A stretch of 50,368 nt of DNA from Saprospirales bacterium. Lineage in GTDB: Bacteria; Bacteroidota; Bacteroidia; Chitinophagales; Saprospiraceae. Under the pieces are notes generated by a model. The model was not told the DNA's origin, did no database searches, and saw nothing but the letters and a program-made list of their open reading frames with translations. Below, piece by piece: positions 8,779 through 16,941 of this stretch. The translations under genes were made by a program, and so were the position numbers. Each line of letters starts with the position of its first letter. Position 1 is the first letter of the stretch. The stretch is from NCBI GenBank assembly GCA_002698985.1, contig PAAY01000088.1, positions 1 through 50,368 on the forward strand, given 5' to 3'.

Positions 8779-8796
8779 CCCCGAAAGCTTTCGGGG
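8779..8796. promoter_or_regulatory. 18-bp perfect palindrome
   Basis: CCCCGAAAGCTTTCGGGG is a perfect inverted repeat without a loop, 35 bp upstream of the -7 box of the NlpC-like gene. It could be a protein-binding site or a bidirectional stem; no T-run follows. Confidence 0.45.
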
Positions 8797-8830
8797 CATC
8801 CCTCATTCCTCATCCCTATTAATGGCTTGT

Positions 8831-8838
8831 TATCTTTG
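8831..8838 (+). promoter_or_regulatory. -7 box for the NlpC/P60-like gene
   Basis: TATCTTTG matches TAnnTTTG, 34 nt before the ATG at 8873. It places the start after the in-frame ATG at 8822. Confidence 0.65.
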
Positions 8839-8872
8839 TGCAACTCTTTTTTCAGAACATACTATCAACTAC

Positions 8873-9736
8873 ATGCACTACGCACTTTGTCATCTCAGCG
8901 TTGTTTCGCTTCGCAAAAGTCCGTCAAACCGCAGCGAGCAGGTCAGCCAGTTGCTTTTCGGGGAGGTTGTTGAAGTCATCGAAAAGAAAGGAAAACAGTG
9001 GGCAAAAGTGCGTTGCACCTGGGATCATGTCATCGGTTGGGTGGCCATGAATCAAATCACTCCCATTACCGACAAAGAGTTTCAAACCTTTTCCGAAGAT
9101 TATAGCTACTGCCTGGACCTCTTCCAGCCGGTCTATTTCGATGACAACATGGTGCCCGTCACGCTGGGGGCCAGGTTGCCTGGTTTTGACGGGCTGAAGT
9201 TTGAATTCAATGGCAAAACTTGCCGGTACACAGGGCTGGCAGTGGAAAAGGAAAACCTGGGGCCGGTTCATCTGCTGAAGATTGCCCACAAGTTGATGTA
9301 CGCTCCTCACCAATGGGGAGGCAGATCGCCGCTCGGCATCGATTCTTCCGGTTTTGTGCAGCTCGTTTACCAAATGGCGGGCATTTCGCTGCCGCGTGAT
9401 GCCAACCAACAGGTGTTCATCGGGGAGGTCATAGATTTTGCCGAGCAGGCAAAACCTGGTGACCTGGCCTTTTTCGAAAATTCGAAAGGCACCATCTCGC
9501 ATGTGGGCATTTTGCTCGAGGATGGCAAACTCATCCATTGCTGGGAGAAGGTGAGGATTGACCCATTTGACCATTTCGGAGTTTACAACCACAACCTGCA
9601 GCGCTACACCCACAAAATGAGGGTCATCAAGCGTTTGATCCCGCAGACTGAAATCCTTCCACTTGATAAAAAAGAAACAGGTGCAACATCCAATGTCACA
9701 CCTGTTTCCCCGGACCAATTGGCCATGTTCGATTAG
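8873..9736 (+). CDS. SH3/NlpC-P60 domain protein with catalytic Cys replaced by Ser
   Basis: Product of 287 aa without a signal peptide. Residues 1-75 form an SH3b-like domain (LRKSPSNRSEQVSQLLFGEVVEV, then GWV); about 130-255 form an NlpC/P60 fold. Family enzymes (C40) cleave gamma-D-Glu to diamino-acid bonds in cell-wall peptides. The motif that normally reads GIDCSGF here reads GIDSSGF: the nucleophile position, residue 158, is Ser (TCT). His210 (ISHVGI) and a following His (LIHC) are kept. The start at 8873 is chosen because the -7 box lies at 8831-8838 and MHYALCHLSVVSLR fits the family N-terminus. The stop overlaps the convergent next gene by 4 bp. It may have lost hydrolase activity or act as a Ser variant or binder. 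A base-call error cannot be excluded. Confidence 0.88.
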   Translation: MHYALCHLSVVSLRKSPSNRSEQVSQLLFGEVVEVIEKKGKQWAKVRCTWDHVIGWVAMNQITPITDKEFQTFSEDYSYCLDLFQPVYFDDNMVPVTLGARLPGFDGLKFEFNGKTCRYTGLAVEKENLGPVHLLKIAHKLMYAPHQWGGRSPLGIDSSGFVQLVYQMAGISLPRDANQQVFIGEVIDFAEQAKPGDLAFFENSKGTISHVGILLEDGKLIHCWEKVRIDPFDHFGVYNHNLQRYTHKMRVIKRLIPQTEILPLDKKETGATSNVTPVSPDQLAMFD

Positions 9737-11205
9737 TGCCCGCCTCTGGCTGCCGCTTCCTGCTTTGCCATCTCGATGGGTGGAGGTCCTTCGGGCAATA
9801 TGGCTTTGTATTCATAGTTGCCTTTTCGTTCCACAAACTCCTTTTTGATTTCCTGCACCAATTCTGGATTTGTATAGAGGTCCACCATGGTCATTGCCAG
9901 GGCTTTCGCTGCGTACATCATTCCCTTGTGGCCGATGCTCATTCCGCCGCAGGCCACCACAGCCCAGGAGTGCCAGGGGGTATCTTTCGGGGCCGTGGTC
10001 ACACTCAAACGGATCTCCGGCACCAGCCAGCTCACATCTCCCACATCAGTGGATCCGCCCTGCGGGTCTTTGAGGGTTTCTTCCAAAGGCCGGATTTGTG
10101 CATCCAACCCCACTTCCGGTTTGCCGGTTGTGCGTTGGATACCTTTTGCAAATTCGATCTCCTCAGCGGTGTATTGAATGGGGCCAAGCAACTCCAGGTT
10201 GGATTGCATCACAGCGCCGCCAGTCCGGTTGGGTAGCACTTCGTGCAAGCCTGAAACAAGGTTGATTTTGTAGTCAACATCGGCCATCAGGGCGCCGCCC
10301 TGGGCTATTTTCTCTGCCCATGCGTAGGTGTCCATAACTCCCTGCCTTTTGGAATCCCGAATGCGCACCCAGACCCTGGCGTAGTCGGGCACCACGTTGA
10401 CCACCGCTCCTCCATCCTGGATCTGGTAATGTATCCGCACCGTGGGTTTTACGTGCTCCCGCATGTAATTGAGCCCGGTGGTGTAAAGCTCAAGTCCATC
10501 CACCGCTGAACGGCCGTTCCACGGGTCACCGGAGGCGTGGGCAGCCTGTCCGAAGAACTCCACAGTAAAGTCAATCATGGCTTTGGAGCTTTGCACATTG
10601 GCTTTCGTTTCGTCGGAAGGGTGCCAGTCCAGGCAGACATCCAGGTCGTTGAAGTAGCCCTCACGGGCAAGGAAGAGCTTGCCAAAAAACTTTTCCTCGG
10701 CCGGCGTTCCGTAAAATCTCACGGTTCCTTTGAGCTTGCCTTCTTCAATCAATTTCTTGATGCTAGTGGCAGCGGCCAGCGAGGCCACACCAAAAAGGTT
10801 GTGGCCACAGCCATGCCCCGGGGCGCCCTCGATTCTCGGACTTTTCTCAGTGGAGACATTTTGGCTCAAGCCGGGCAATGCGTCAAACTCACCCAGGATG
10901 CCAATGATGGGTTTTCCGGAACCGAATTCTGCCGTAAAGGCCGTGGGCATTCCCGCCAGGCCTTTTTCAACCCTGAAGCCCTGCTTCTCTGCAAAAGCTG
11001 CCAGGGCATCAGCCGATTTGTCTTCGAGAAAGGCGGTCTCAGCAAAAGCCCAGATGCTGTCACTCAGGGCAATCAGGTCCTCCTGCATTTGTTCGATGCT
11101 GGCCACGGCTTGCTGCTTTTCTGCCGTCCAGGTTCCAGAATTTTGAGAAAAACCAGCACAATGAATGAAAATGGCCAGGATGATTAAGATAAGTGGTTGC
11201 TTCAT
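9733..11205 (-). CDS. Secreted M20 family amidohydrolase (AbgB-like)
   Basis: Zinc amidohydrolase of 490 aa. An N-terminal signal peptide (MKQPLILIILAIFIHCAGFSQ) suggests periplasmic export. Visible M20D features: the metal site GILGEFDALPG and the APGHGCGHNLFG segment; PAEEKFFGK with acidic metal ligands; a dimerisation insert with FFGQAAHASGDPW; and C-terminal HKGMMYAAKALAMT. The sequence is closest in pattern to aminobenzoyl-glutamate hydrolase subunit B and amidohydrolases acting on N-acyl amino acids. The true substrate is not evident. It is convergent with the NlpC-like gene (4-bp overlap). Upstream, TAGCTTCG around 11239-11246 on the minus strand is a one-mismatch -7 box. Confidence 0.88.
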   Translation of the reverse strand: MKQPLILIILAIFIHCAGFSQNSGTWTAEKQQAVASIEQMQEDLIALSDSIWAFAETAFLEDKSADALAAFAEKQGFRVEKGLAGMPTAFTAEFGSGKPIIGILGEFDALPGLSQNVSTEKSPRIEGAPGHGCGHNLFGVASLAAATSIKKLIEEGKLKGTVRFYGTPAEEKFFGKLFLAREGYFNDLDVCLDWHPSDETKANVQSSKAMIDFTVEFFGQAAHASGDPWNGRSAVDGLELYTTGLNYMREHVKPTVRIHYQIQDGGAVVNVVPDYARVWVRIRDSKRQGVMDTYAWAEKIAQGGALMADVDYKINLVSGLHEVLPNRTGGAVMQSNLELLGPIQYTAEEIEFAKGIQRTTGKPEVGLDAQIRPLEETLKDPQGGSTDVGDVSWLVPEIRLSVTTAPKDTPWHSWAVVACGGMSIGHKGMMYAAKALAMTMVDLYTNPELVQEIKKEFVERKGNYEYKAILPEGPPPIEMAKQEAAARGGH

Positions 11206-11371
11206 GCTCAGGTTAATTTGAAAGTTTGCTATTTTGCGAAGCTAAAAAATCATCAGACACTTCACGTATGAATCGAAATTTAAAGCGGCAGCGCCTTGCT
11301 GGATCCTGAGGCCCCAAGTCCGATTCGATTTGCAGATATATTGTTTTTTTCTAATTTTTTCTTGAATGTCT

Positions 11372-11400
11372 TAAAAAGCTAGGAGCCGTGCTTATCTTTG
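11372..11400 (+). promoter_or_regulatory. Promoter (-33 TTG and -7 TATCTTTG) of the OmpA-like gene
   Basis: TTG at 11372-11374, an 18-nt spacer, then TATCTTTG at 11393-11400. This is the best two-part Bacteroidota promoter in the window. It leaves an untranslated leader of about 75 nt before ATG 11483. Confidence 0.7.
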
Positions 11401-11482
11401 CCGCAGCTCCGCCTATTTCCCGAATTAGTCTCACCCATGATGATCCATTGAAACCGACATCCCTAATGCTAAACTGCTCGTT

Positions 11483-13099
11483 ATGCAAAAACTAAAACTA
11501 CTGACACTACTATTATCCCTGTGCGCTGCGACCACTTTCGGCCAGCAAAAATGGGAGGGTGGCGTATTCGCCGGCGCTTCCAACTACCTCGGCGACCTCG
11601 TCGTTCCGCAATTTACACTCAAACATTCCAAACCTGCTTTTGGAATCTTCATCAAGAATCAGATGCAGCCCAGATTTGGCCTCCGCATGAACCTGCTCTA
11701 CGGTCAGATTGAAGGTGCCGACATCAACTGGGACCGCAATGTTGACCGGGGTGCTGCCTTCAGCAGTAGCCTCATTGAATTGTCCCTGATGGGAGAATAC
11801 GAGCTGTTCGGCGACCGCCGATTTGACGACAAGGGTGGCTTCAAAAAAACATTTTCACCCTACTTCTTTTCCGGAGTGGGCCTCGCAGTGGTAAACCCGG
11901 AAACGAACTACGATGCCATGCGCCCCAGCGAAGCCCTGGATCGCGATCGAAATGGAACCTACTCCAATACCCACTTTGCATTGCCGGTGGGTGGTGGTCT
12001 GCGTTTCGACATCAACCGCCGCACCAACCTGGGGCTGGAGTTCGGCCTTCGCCTCCATTTCTCCGATTACATGGATGGTATCAAATACGCAGGTAATCCC
12101 GACAACAACGACTTCACCTGGTTTGCCGGAGCCTCAGTAGGATTCCGCTTCGGTGAAAAGGATACCGATAAGGATGGCATCGTGGATGAGCGCGACTTTT
12201 GTCCGACCCAACCCGGCGACCTTGCCCTCAACGGCTGTCCCGACCGGGATGGAGACCAGATTGCCGACCGCGATGACCAATGCCCGGATGAGCCCGGCGA
12301 ACTACGCCTCGGTGGCTGCCCCGACAGCGATGGCGACGGTGTGGCTGACCGCCTGGACGACTGCCCGAATGAGCCGGGCCTGCGTCGCTTCTCCGGTTGC
12401 CCGGATTCTGACGCCGACAATGTGGTGGATAAGGAAGACAACTGTCCTAACATTCCTGGGCTTGTGGCTCTCAATGGCTGCCCGGATGCAGACCGCGACG
12501 GTATCATCGACCAGGTGGATAAGTGCCCGGATGAGCCAGGTACTGCCGAGCACAATGGCTGCCCGGATTCAGACGATGACGGCATTGCCGATGTGGACGA
12601 CAACTGTCCTGATCTGCCTGGTTTGAAGCGTTTTGCCGGCTGCCCTGATACCGACAGAGACGGCGTTGACGATTCAAAAGACAAGTGTCCAACCCTTGCC
12701 GGTTCCCCGGACTTTGACGGTTGTCCTGAGATTAAGGCGGAGGACAAGGCTGTGTTGGATTTCGCAATGAAGAATGTGCGTTTTGAGACCAACAGCGCAC
12801 GCCTTACCCGCTCCAGTCTCAAGGTGCTCGATCAGATTGCTGAAGTGATGAACCGTTATCCGGGCTACATGCTGGCGATTGACGGTTACACCGATGATGT
12901 TGGCAACGACTTCGCCAACCAGCAACTGTCACTGGAAAGGGCAAAGGCCTGTTACGAATACCTGGCCAGCAAAGGCGTCGACGTCAACCTGATGACCTTT
13001 GCCGGACACGGCGAAACAAACCCGATTGCCGACAACCGCACGGCTGCCGGAAGGGTACAAAACCGCCGGGTTGAGTTTACGCTGAAGCCTAAAGAGTAA
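11483..13099 (+). CDS. OmpA family outer membrane protein with thrombospondin type 3 repeats
   Basis: Product of 538 aa. Signal peptide MQKLKLLTLLLSLCAATTFGQ; an N-terminal beta-barrel-like domain (about 22-225) opening WEGGVFAGASNYLGDL, as in DUF6089-type proteins; then about seven Asp-rich calcium-binding TSP3 repeats (DTDKDGIVDERDFCP, DRDGDQIADRDDQCP and so on, about 230-410); and a C-terminal OmpA domain (about 420-538). The peptidoglycan-binding signature is DGYTDDVGNDFANQQLSLERA, followed by GHGETNP and NRRVEF. It is likely an abundant structural protein tying outer membrane to peptidoglycan, with a rigid Ca-dependent stalk. It has its own promoter and terminator. Confidence 0.93.
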   Translation: MQKLKLLTLLLSLCAATTFGQQKWEGGVFAGASNYLGDLVVPQFTLKHSKPAFGIFIKNQMQPRFGLRMNLLYGQIEGADINWDRNVDRGAAFSSSLIELSLMGEYELFGDRRFDDKGGFKKTFSPYFFSGVGLAVVNPETNYDAMRPSEALDRDRNGTYSNTHFALPVGGGLRFDINRRTNLGLEFGLRLHFSDYMDGIKYAGNPDNNDFTWFAGASVGFRFGEKDTDKDGIVDERDFCPTQPGDLALNGCPDRDGDQIADRDDQCPDEPGELRLGGCPDSDGDGVADRLDDCPNEPGLRRFSGCPDSDADNVVDKEDNCPNIPGLVALNGCPDADRDGIIDQVDKCPDEPGTAEHNGCPDSDDDGIADVDDNCPDLPGLKRFAGCPDTDRDGVDDSKDKCPTLAGSPDFDGCPEIKAEDKAVLDFAMKNVRFETNSARLTRSSLKVLDQIAEVMNRYPGYMLAIDGYTDDVGNDFANQQLSLERAKACYEYLASKGVDVNLMTFAGHGETNPIADNRTAAGRVQNRRVEFTLKPKE

Positions 13100-13125
13100 A
13101 AGTGTAAATTGGATTCAAGAAATTG

Positions 13126-13162
13126 AAAAGCCCCTGCCGGATCATTCCAGCAGGGGCTTTTT
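13126..13162. terminator. Terminator shared by convergent genes
   Basis: AAAAGCCCCTG at 13126-13136 pairs with CAGGGGCTTTT at 13151-13161, with a GCCGG/CCAG-rich loop. A and T runs on both sides make it usable from both strands. Confidence 0.85.
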
Positions 13163-13184
13163 CACATGCGGTGTGGTGCTTTTG

Positions 13185-15266
13185 TCATTCTTCGTAAATG
13201 AACATCTCATCCGGCAGCGGAACATTGATCTCCACCTTGGTGGTTTCTAATATGATGGGAACCGGGGCAGCACCGGTGATGCTGAGTTTTTTCGGAAACT
13301 GAATTCCTTCCACCTCCATGTATTCTTCGATGTCGGAAGTGGTCGTTGCTCCTCCAGTGGTTTCTACCTCCCGTACTTTCAGAAATGACTCGGTGTTGTA
13401 GTAATAAGTCTTCTTCTTACCGCTGGGGTAGGTCAGAACAATCTTGTAAGCTGGCTGGCCATTGACCATCTCGATGCCTTTGAGTTCGGTTTTAACGCCA
13501 AGCTCCGGGAATTTGCGTTCCGCAAAAAGTACGGCATCAACCTTGGTGTCTTTCAGTTCATCACCTTCTATTTTGCTCACCTGGCCCATCTGGACATTCA
13601 CTCCGGATTCGCCGTCGAATACGCGCTCGTGCATGATGTTACCCATCATGGAGTTGCGGGTGACAAGCTTGTTGGGCTCTTTGTGGTAAATGGTGGTTTC
13701 CAGTACGATGCCCTGCATTTCGGCATTCATGATGATGACCAGTGATTGAACGTCGTTCAGTTTGTCACCGCCAATGGCCTGTACATAACGGCTCAACACT
13801 GTTTCTGCGGTCATGCCGGAAGGCACGGGAATGGGAGCTTCCTCGATTTTATTGCCGTAGTGATCATAAAAGTGAACTTCTCCGTCAGGTGCGAAATTCT
13901 TGAGTTTGTCAGCCACTTCGTCCTTGTTTCCGACGACGAGCAAATGGGCCCTGTGTGGCATGATGTACTTCCGGGCAGTTGCCAGCACTTCTTCAGCCGT
14001 CACCTCTGACAGACGCTGGAGGTAAGTGGCGTAATAATCGTCCGGAAGGTTAAATCGGGCAATGTTCAGGTAATAACGGGCTATGGTTCCCGGATTCTCC
14101 AATGAGCGGGCGAAGCTCCCCGTCATGACGCTTTTCACCATCGAAAGCTCTTCCTCACCGACAGGTTCTCTTTGCAACTTGTCCATTTCCAGCAGGAACT
14201 GGGTCATGGCACTATCGGTCACTTCATTCCTGACGCTGGCATAGGCAGTGAAAGATCCAACGTACTTGTCCTGGTCCATTCTGGAACGGGCTCCGTAGGT
14301 GTATCCTTTGTCCTCGCGCAGATTGGCGTTGAGCCGGCTGTTGAAGTATCCACCCAGTATCGTGTTGGTCAGGCTGGCCTTGATGGCATCTGGATGACCG
14401 GGTGGCAGTTGAATCGGGTGGGTAATGTTGATGACGGATTGTACAGCGCCGGCTTTGTCCACAAAATCGACCTGGGTAATGGCTGGTGGCTCTGGGGTAG
14501 GAAATTCCTCTTGGGGAACCTCACCCGGCTGCCAGTCGCCGAAGTATTGCTGGGCAATCTTGCGAACCTCCTCTTCTGAAATATCTCCGGTGACTACCAG
14601 GTAGGAAATGTTGGGTTTGAAGTAAGTCCGGTAGTATTCCTTGCATTTGTCGAGCTGGATATTCTCTACCGTCTCTTCGGTTTCCAATTCACCGTAGGGA
14701 TGGTCTTTCCCGTTCCGCAAAACGGTAGCAACATTTGATGCAATGGTGTTTGGATCGTCTTTGGCCTGAGCCAGGGCTGCCAGGGTCTGCTTTTTTATCT
14801 TCTCAAACTCTTCCTCCGGAAAAGTAGGGTTGAAGAGCACGTCCGCCATCAGTTCCAGCAATTTGTCCTTGTGCTTGGTCAGGCAGGAACCGCTGACACC
14901 GTTTGCGCTGGTGTTGAGAGAAGCGCCGATGAAGTCAACAGCTTCGTCAATCTCAGCTTTGGTGCGGCTCGTTGTGCCTGTGCTGAGCAACTGACCGGCA
15001 ATGCTGGAGTAACCGGCCTGATTGCCTTCCATGAAAGGAGGCACATCAACGAAAACCTGGAAGGACACCCGCGGTAATTTGTGGTTCTCCACCAGGATTA
15101 CCTCCAAGCCGTTGTCCAGTTGAAAGCGGACTGCTTCGCCCAGTTCGATTTTGGGTGCAGGTCCGGCAGGTGGAGCTTTTTTTCTGAAGTCTTCGGTTTG
15201 CTGGGAAATGGCGCAGGTTGCAAACACAAAACTTAGCAGTGGCAGTAGAAATAAGATCTTTCTCAT
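13185..15266 (-). CDS. M16 family protein lacking the zinc motif, with C-terminal extra domain
   Basis: Product of 693 aa with a signal peptide (MRKILFLLPLLSFVFATC). Residues about 35-470 follow the M16 peptidase fold (LDNGLEVILVENHKLPRVSF, later KGYTYGARS). The HxxEH position reads YSSIAGQLLSTGT, so the zinc site is absent. About 490-693 is an extra domain resembling lipoprotein-sorting-type beta sandwiches (VLSRYVQAIGG, FDGESG, YYYNTESFLKVRE). In bacterial M16B enzymes an active and an inactive subunit often pair; the upstream gene supplies HFFEH, so a heterodimer is inferred. The start at 15266 is chosen for the signal peptide over in-frame ATGs at 15305 and 15287. It lies 81 bp after its partner and is probably co-transcribed. 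Confidence 0.9.
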   Translation of the reverse strand: MRKILFLLPLLSFVFATCAISQQTEDFRKKAPPAGPAPKIELGEAVRFQLDNGLEVILVENHKLPRVSFQVFVDVPPFMEGNQAGYSSIAGQLLSTGTTSRTKAEIDEAVDFIGASLNTSANGVSGSCLTKHKDKLLELMADVLFNPTFPEEEFEKIKKQTLAALAQAKDDPNTIASNVATVLRNGKDHPYGELETEETVENIQLDKCKEYYRTYFKPNISYLVVTGDISEEEVRKIAQQYFGDWQPGEVPQEEFPTPEPPAITQVDFVDKAGAVQSVINITHPIQLPPGHPDAIKASLTNTILGGYFNSRLNANLREDKGYTYGARSRMDQDKYVGSFTAYASVRNEVTDSAMTQFLLEMDKLQREPVGEEELSMVKSVMTGSFARSLENPGTIARYYLNIARFNLPDDYYATYLQRLSEVTAEEVLATARKYIMPHRAHLLVVGNKDEVADKLKNFAPDGEVHFYDHYGNKIEEAPIPVPSGMTAETVLSRYVQAIGGDKLNDVQSLVIIMNAEMQGIVLETTIYHKEPNKLVTRNSMMGNIMHERVFDGESGVNVQMGQVSKIEGDELKDTKVDAVLFAERKFPELGVKTELKGIEMVNGQPAYKIVLTYPSGKKKTYYYNTESFLKVREVETTGGATTTSDIEEYMEVEGIQFPKKLSITGAAPVPIILETTKVEINVPLPDEMFIYEE

Positions 15267-15347
15267 ATTGATTGAATTTTTTTGCATCGCAAGGGGATCA
15301 TTCAAAAAAAGTGAAGGTTGGGGTTGCTTCTATTCGGGGTGCCTGCA

Positions 15348-16670
15348 TCAAGGCGTATTTGACTTGGGCAGGTAGTATAACACCACCCGGTTGTCTTTGG
15401 AATAATACTTTTGAGCAGCCCTTCGGATATCCTCCCGTGTCACTTTCATGTAGCGGTCGATTTCGGTGTTGATCAGGTTGGCATCGCCGTAATAGGTGTA
15501 GTAGTTGGCCAGTTCCTCAGCTATGCCGGCCACAGTGGCGTGTTTGGAAATGAAGTCGTTTTCGATCTGGTTCCGCAATTTCTCAAACTCTCTTTCCGAA
15601 ATGAGTTCCTGCTTGACCTTTTCGACTTCGGCATCCATGGCCTTTTCCACCTCAGCCGGATCAACCCCCACGTTGGCAACGCCGAAGGAGATAGAAATAC
15701 CCGGGTCTTCCATGGCCAACGGGAAGTTTCCGACGAAAACAGCCAACTGCTTATCATCGACAAGGGCTTTGTAAAGCCGAGAACTCTGGCCCTGTGACAG
15801 CAACTGGCTTAACATGCTGACGGCGTAAAAATCATCCGTTCCCATGGCCGGAATCCGGTAGCACTGAATGACGGCGGGCAGCTGGATGTTGTCGTAAACC
15901 GTGTCCCTCACCTCACCGCCAAGTGGTGGCTCTTCGATGTTAGGGCGATAAGGCTCGGCACCTTTTGGGATGGTGGCAAAATACTTTTCGATCAGCTCTT
16001 TGGCCTCCTCGATGTTGATATCGCCGGCAATGGAAAGTGTGGCATTGTTGGGCACATAGAACTGCTTGTAAAAGTTCACATAGTCCTCATCGGATGCTGC
16101 ATCGAGGTGAGCCATGGAACCGATGGTAGGCCAGCGATAGGGGTGCTTTTTGTAAGCGCGTTTGAGGCATTCTTCGAGAACAGTGCCGTAGGGCTGGTTG
16201 TCAACGCGCTGCCTCCTTTCTTCTTTTACGACCTGACGCTGGGTCTCTATGCCTTTCTTCTCAACCTTTGCATGGAGCATTCTTTCAGACTCCAGCCAAA
16301 GGCCCAGTGCCAGTTGGTTGGAGGGGAGCACTTCGTAATAGAAAGTCCTGTCGAAAGAGGTGTTTGCATTGTTGTACCCTCCTGCTTTCTGGATGTAGTC
16401 GTCAAACTCGCCTCTGGCAACGTTTTCGGAACCTTCGAACAAGAGGTGCTCAAAGAAGTGGGCAAATCCGGTGCGGTCCGGTTGTTCATTTTTGGAACCA
16501 ACATGGTAGAGCACGCTGATGGCAACGATGGGGGTGGAATGATCTTCGTGCAAAATGACGTGCAAGCCGTTGGGCAGGTCGTATTCCACAAACTCGATCT
16601 TGTTTTGTGCTGTGACAGTTGAAGTCAATAACAATAAACAGGCAAGGAAAAAAAGCTGAATGGCTTTCAT
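15348..16670 (-). CDS. M16 family zinc metallopeptidase, active subunit
   Basis: Product of 440 aa with a signal peptide (MKAIQLFFLACLLLLTSTVTAQ). The inverted zinc motif HFFEH (His71, Glu74, His75) lies in RTGFAHFFEHLLFEGS, with the distal acidic ligand expected in LGLWLESERM. It has the two-domain M16 layout of pitrilysin/processing-peptidase type. These enzymes degrade short peptides inside a closed chamber; export suggests the periplasm or surface. It is the first gene of a two-gene unit with the inactive M16 protein. An upstream CCATTTTG on the minus strand is only a partial -7 box. Confidence 0.93.
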   Translation of the reverse strand: MKAIQLFFLACLLLLTSTVTAQNKIEFVEYDLPNGLHVILHEDHSTPIVAISVLYHVGSKNEQPDRTGFAHFFEHLLFEGSENVARGEFDDYIQKAGGYNNANTSFDRTFYYEVLPSNQLALGLWLESERMLHAKVEKKGIETQRQVVKEERRQRVDNQPYGTVLEECLKRAYKKHPYRWPTIGSMAHLDAASDEDYVNFYKQFYVPNNATLSIAGDINIEEAKELIEKYFATIPKGAEPYRPNIEEPPLGGEVRDTVYDNIQLPAVIQCYRIPAMGTDDFYAVSMLSQLLSQGQSSRLYKALVDDKQLAVFVGNFPLAMEDPGISISFGVANVGVDPAEVEKAMDAEVEKVKQELISEREFEKLRNQIENDFISKHATVAGIAEELANYYTYYGDANLINTEIDRYMKVTREDIRRAAQKYYSKDNRVVLYYLPKSNTP

Positions 16671-16929
16671 GTTTTACAAGATTTTTTTTGACAAAATGGC
16701 CTGAATTCAGGGTCAGCTGCGAATTTCAGCAAAACGACCGAGAGGCACATTGCCCATTTGGGCTTTTTGCAAGTCCTTAGACGAATTGCTGCAGTCCTTC
16801 CATCAGCAGCTATACCCAAGTCGATGTGGTTTAGAAAAATTCAAGCCTATCATTTCAGAGAGTATGGAAACCACTTTGTATTGAGTATATCAATTTTGGA
16901 ATTGGCCTCGCTTCGCAACCGGCAGCGAT
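16671..16929. other. Divergent intergenic region
   Basis: About 260 bp between the M16 pair and ribD. There is a short hairpin GCCCATTTGGGC followed by TTTTT near 16753-16769. No ORF, RNA gene or clear repeat was recognised. Confidence 0.4.
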
Positions 16930-16937
16930 TACTTTTG
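16930..16937 (+). promoter_or_regulatory. -7 box directly before ribD
   Basis: TACTTTTG ends only 4 bases before the ATG at 16942. Transcription would start at or just after that codon. Either the mRNA is leaderless or translation starts at the in-frame ATG 16963. Confidence 0.55.
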
Positions 16938-16941
16938 TCCC

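Noticed and set aside
12067-12822. 251-codon minus-strand ORF opposite the TSP3 repeats
   Set aside because: Ser/Pro/Gly-rich translation of the complement of a repetitive Asp-rich region.
16753-16769. Terminator hairpin GCCCATTTGGGC plus T-run
   Set aside because: The stem is only five pairs and no plus-strand gene ends upstream.
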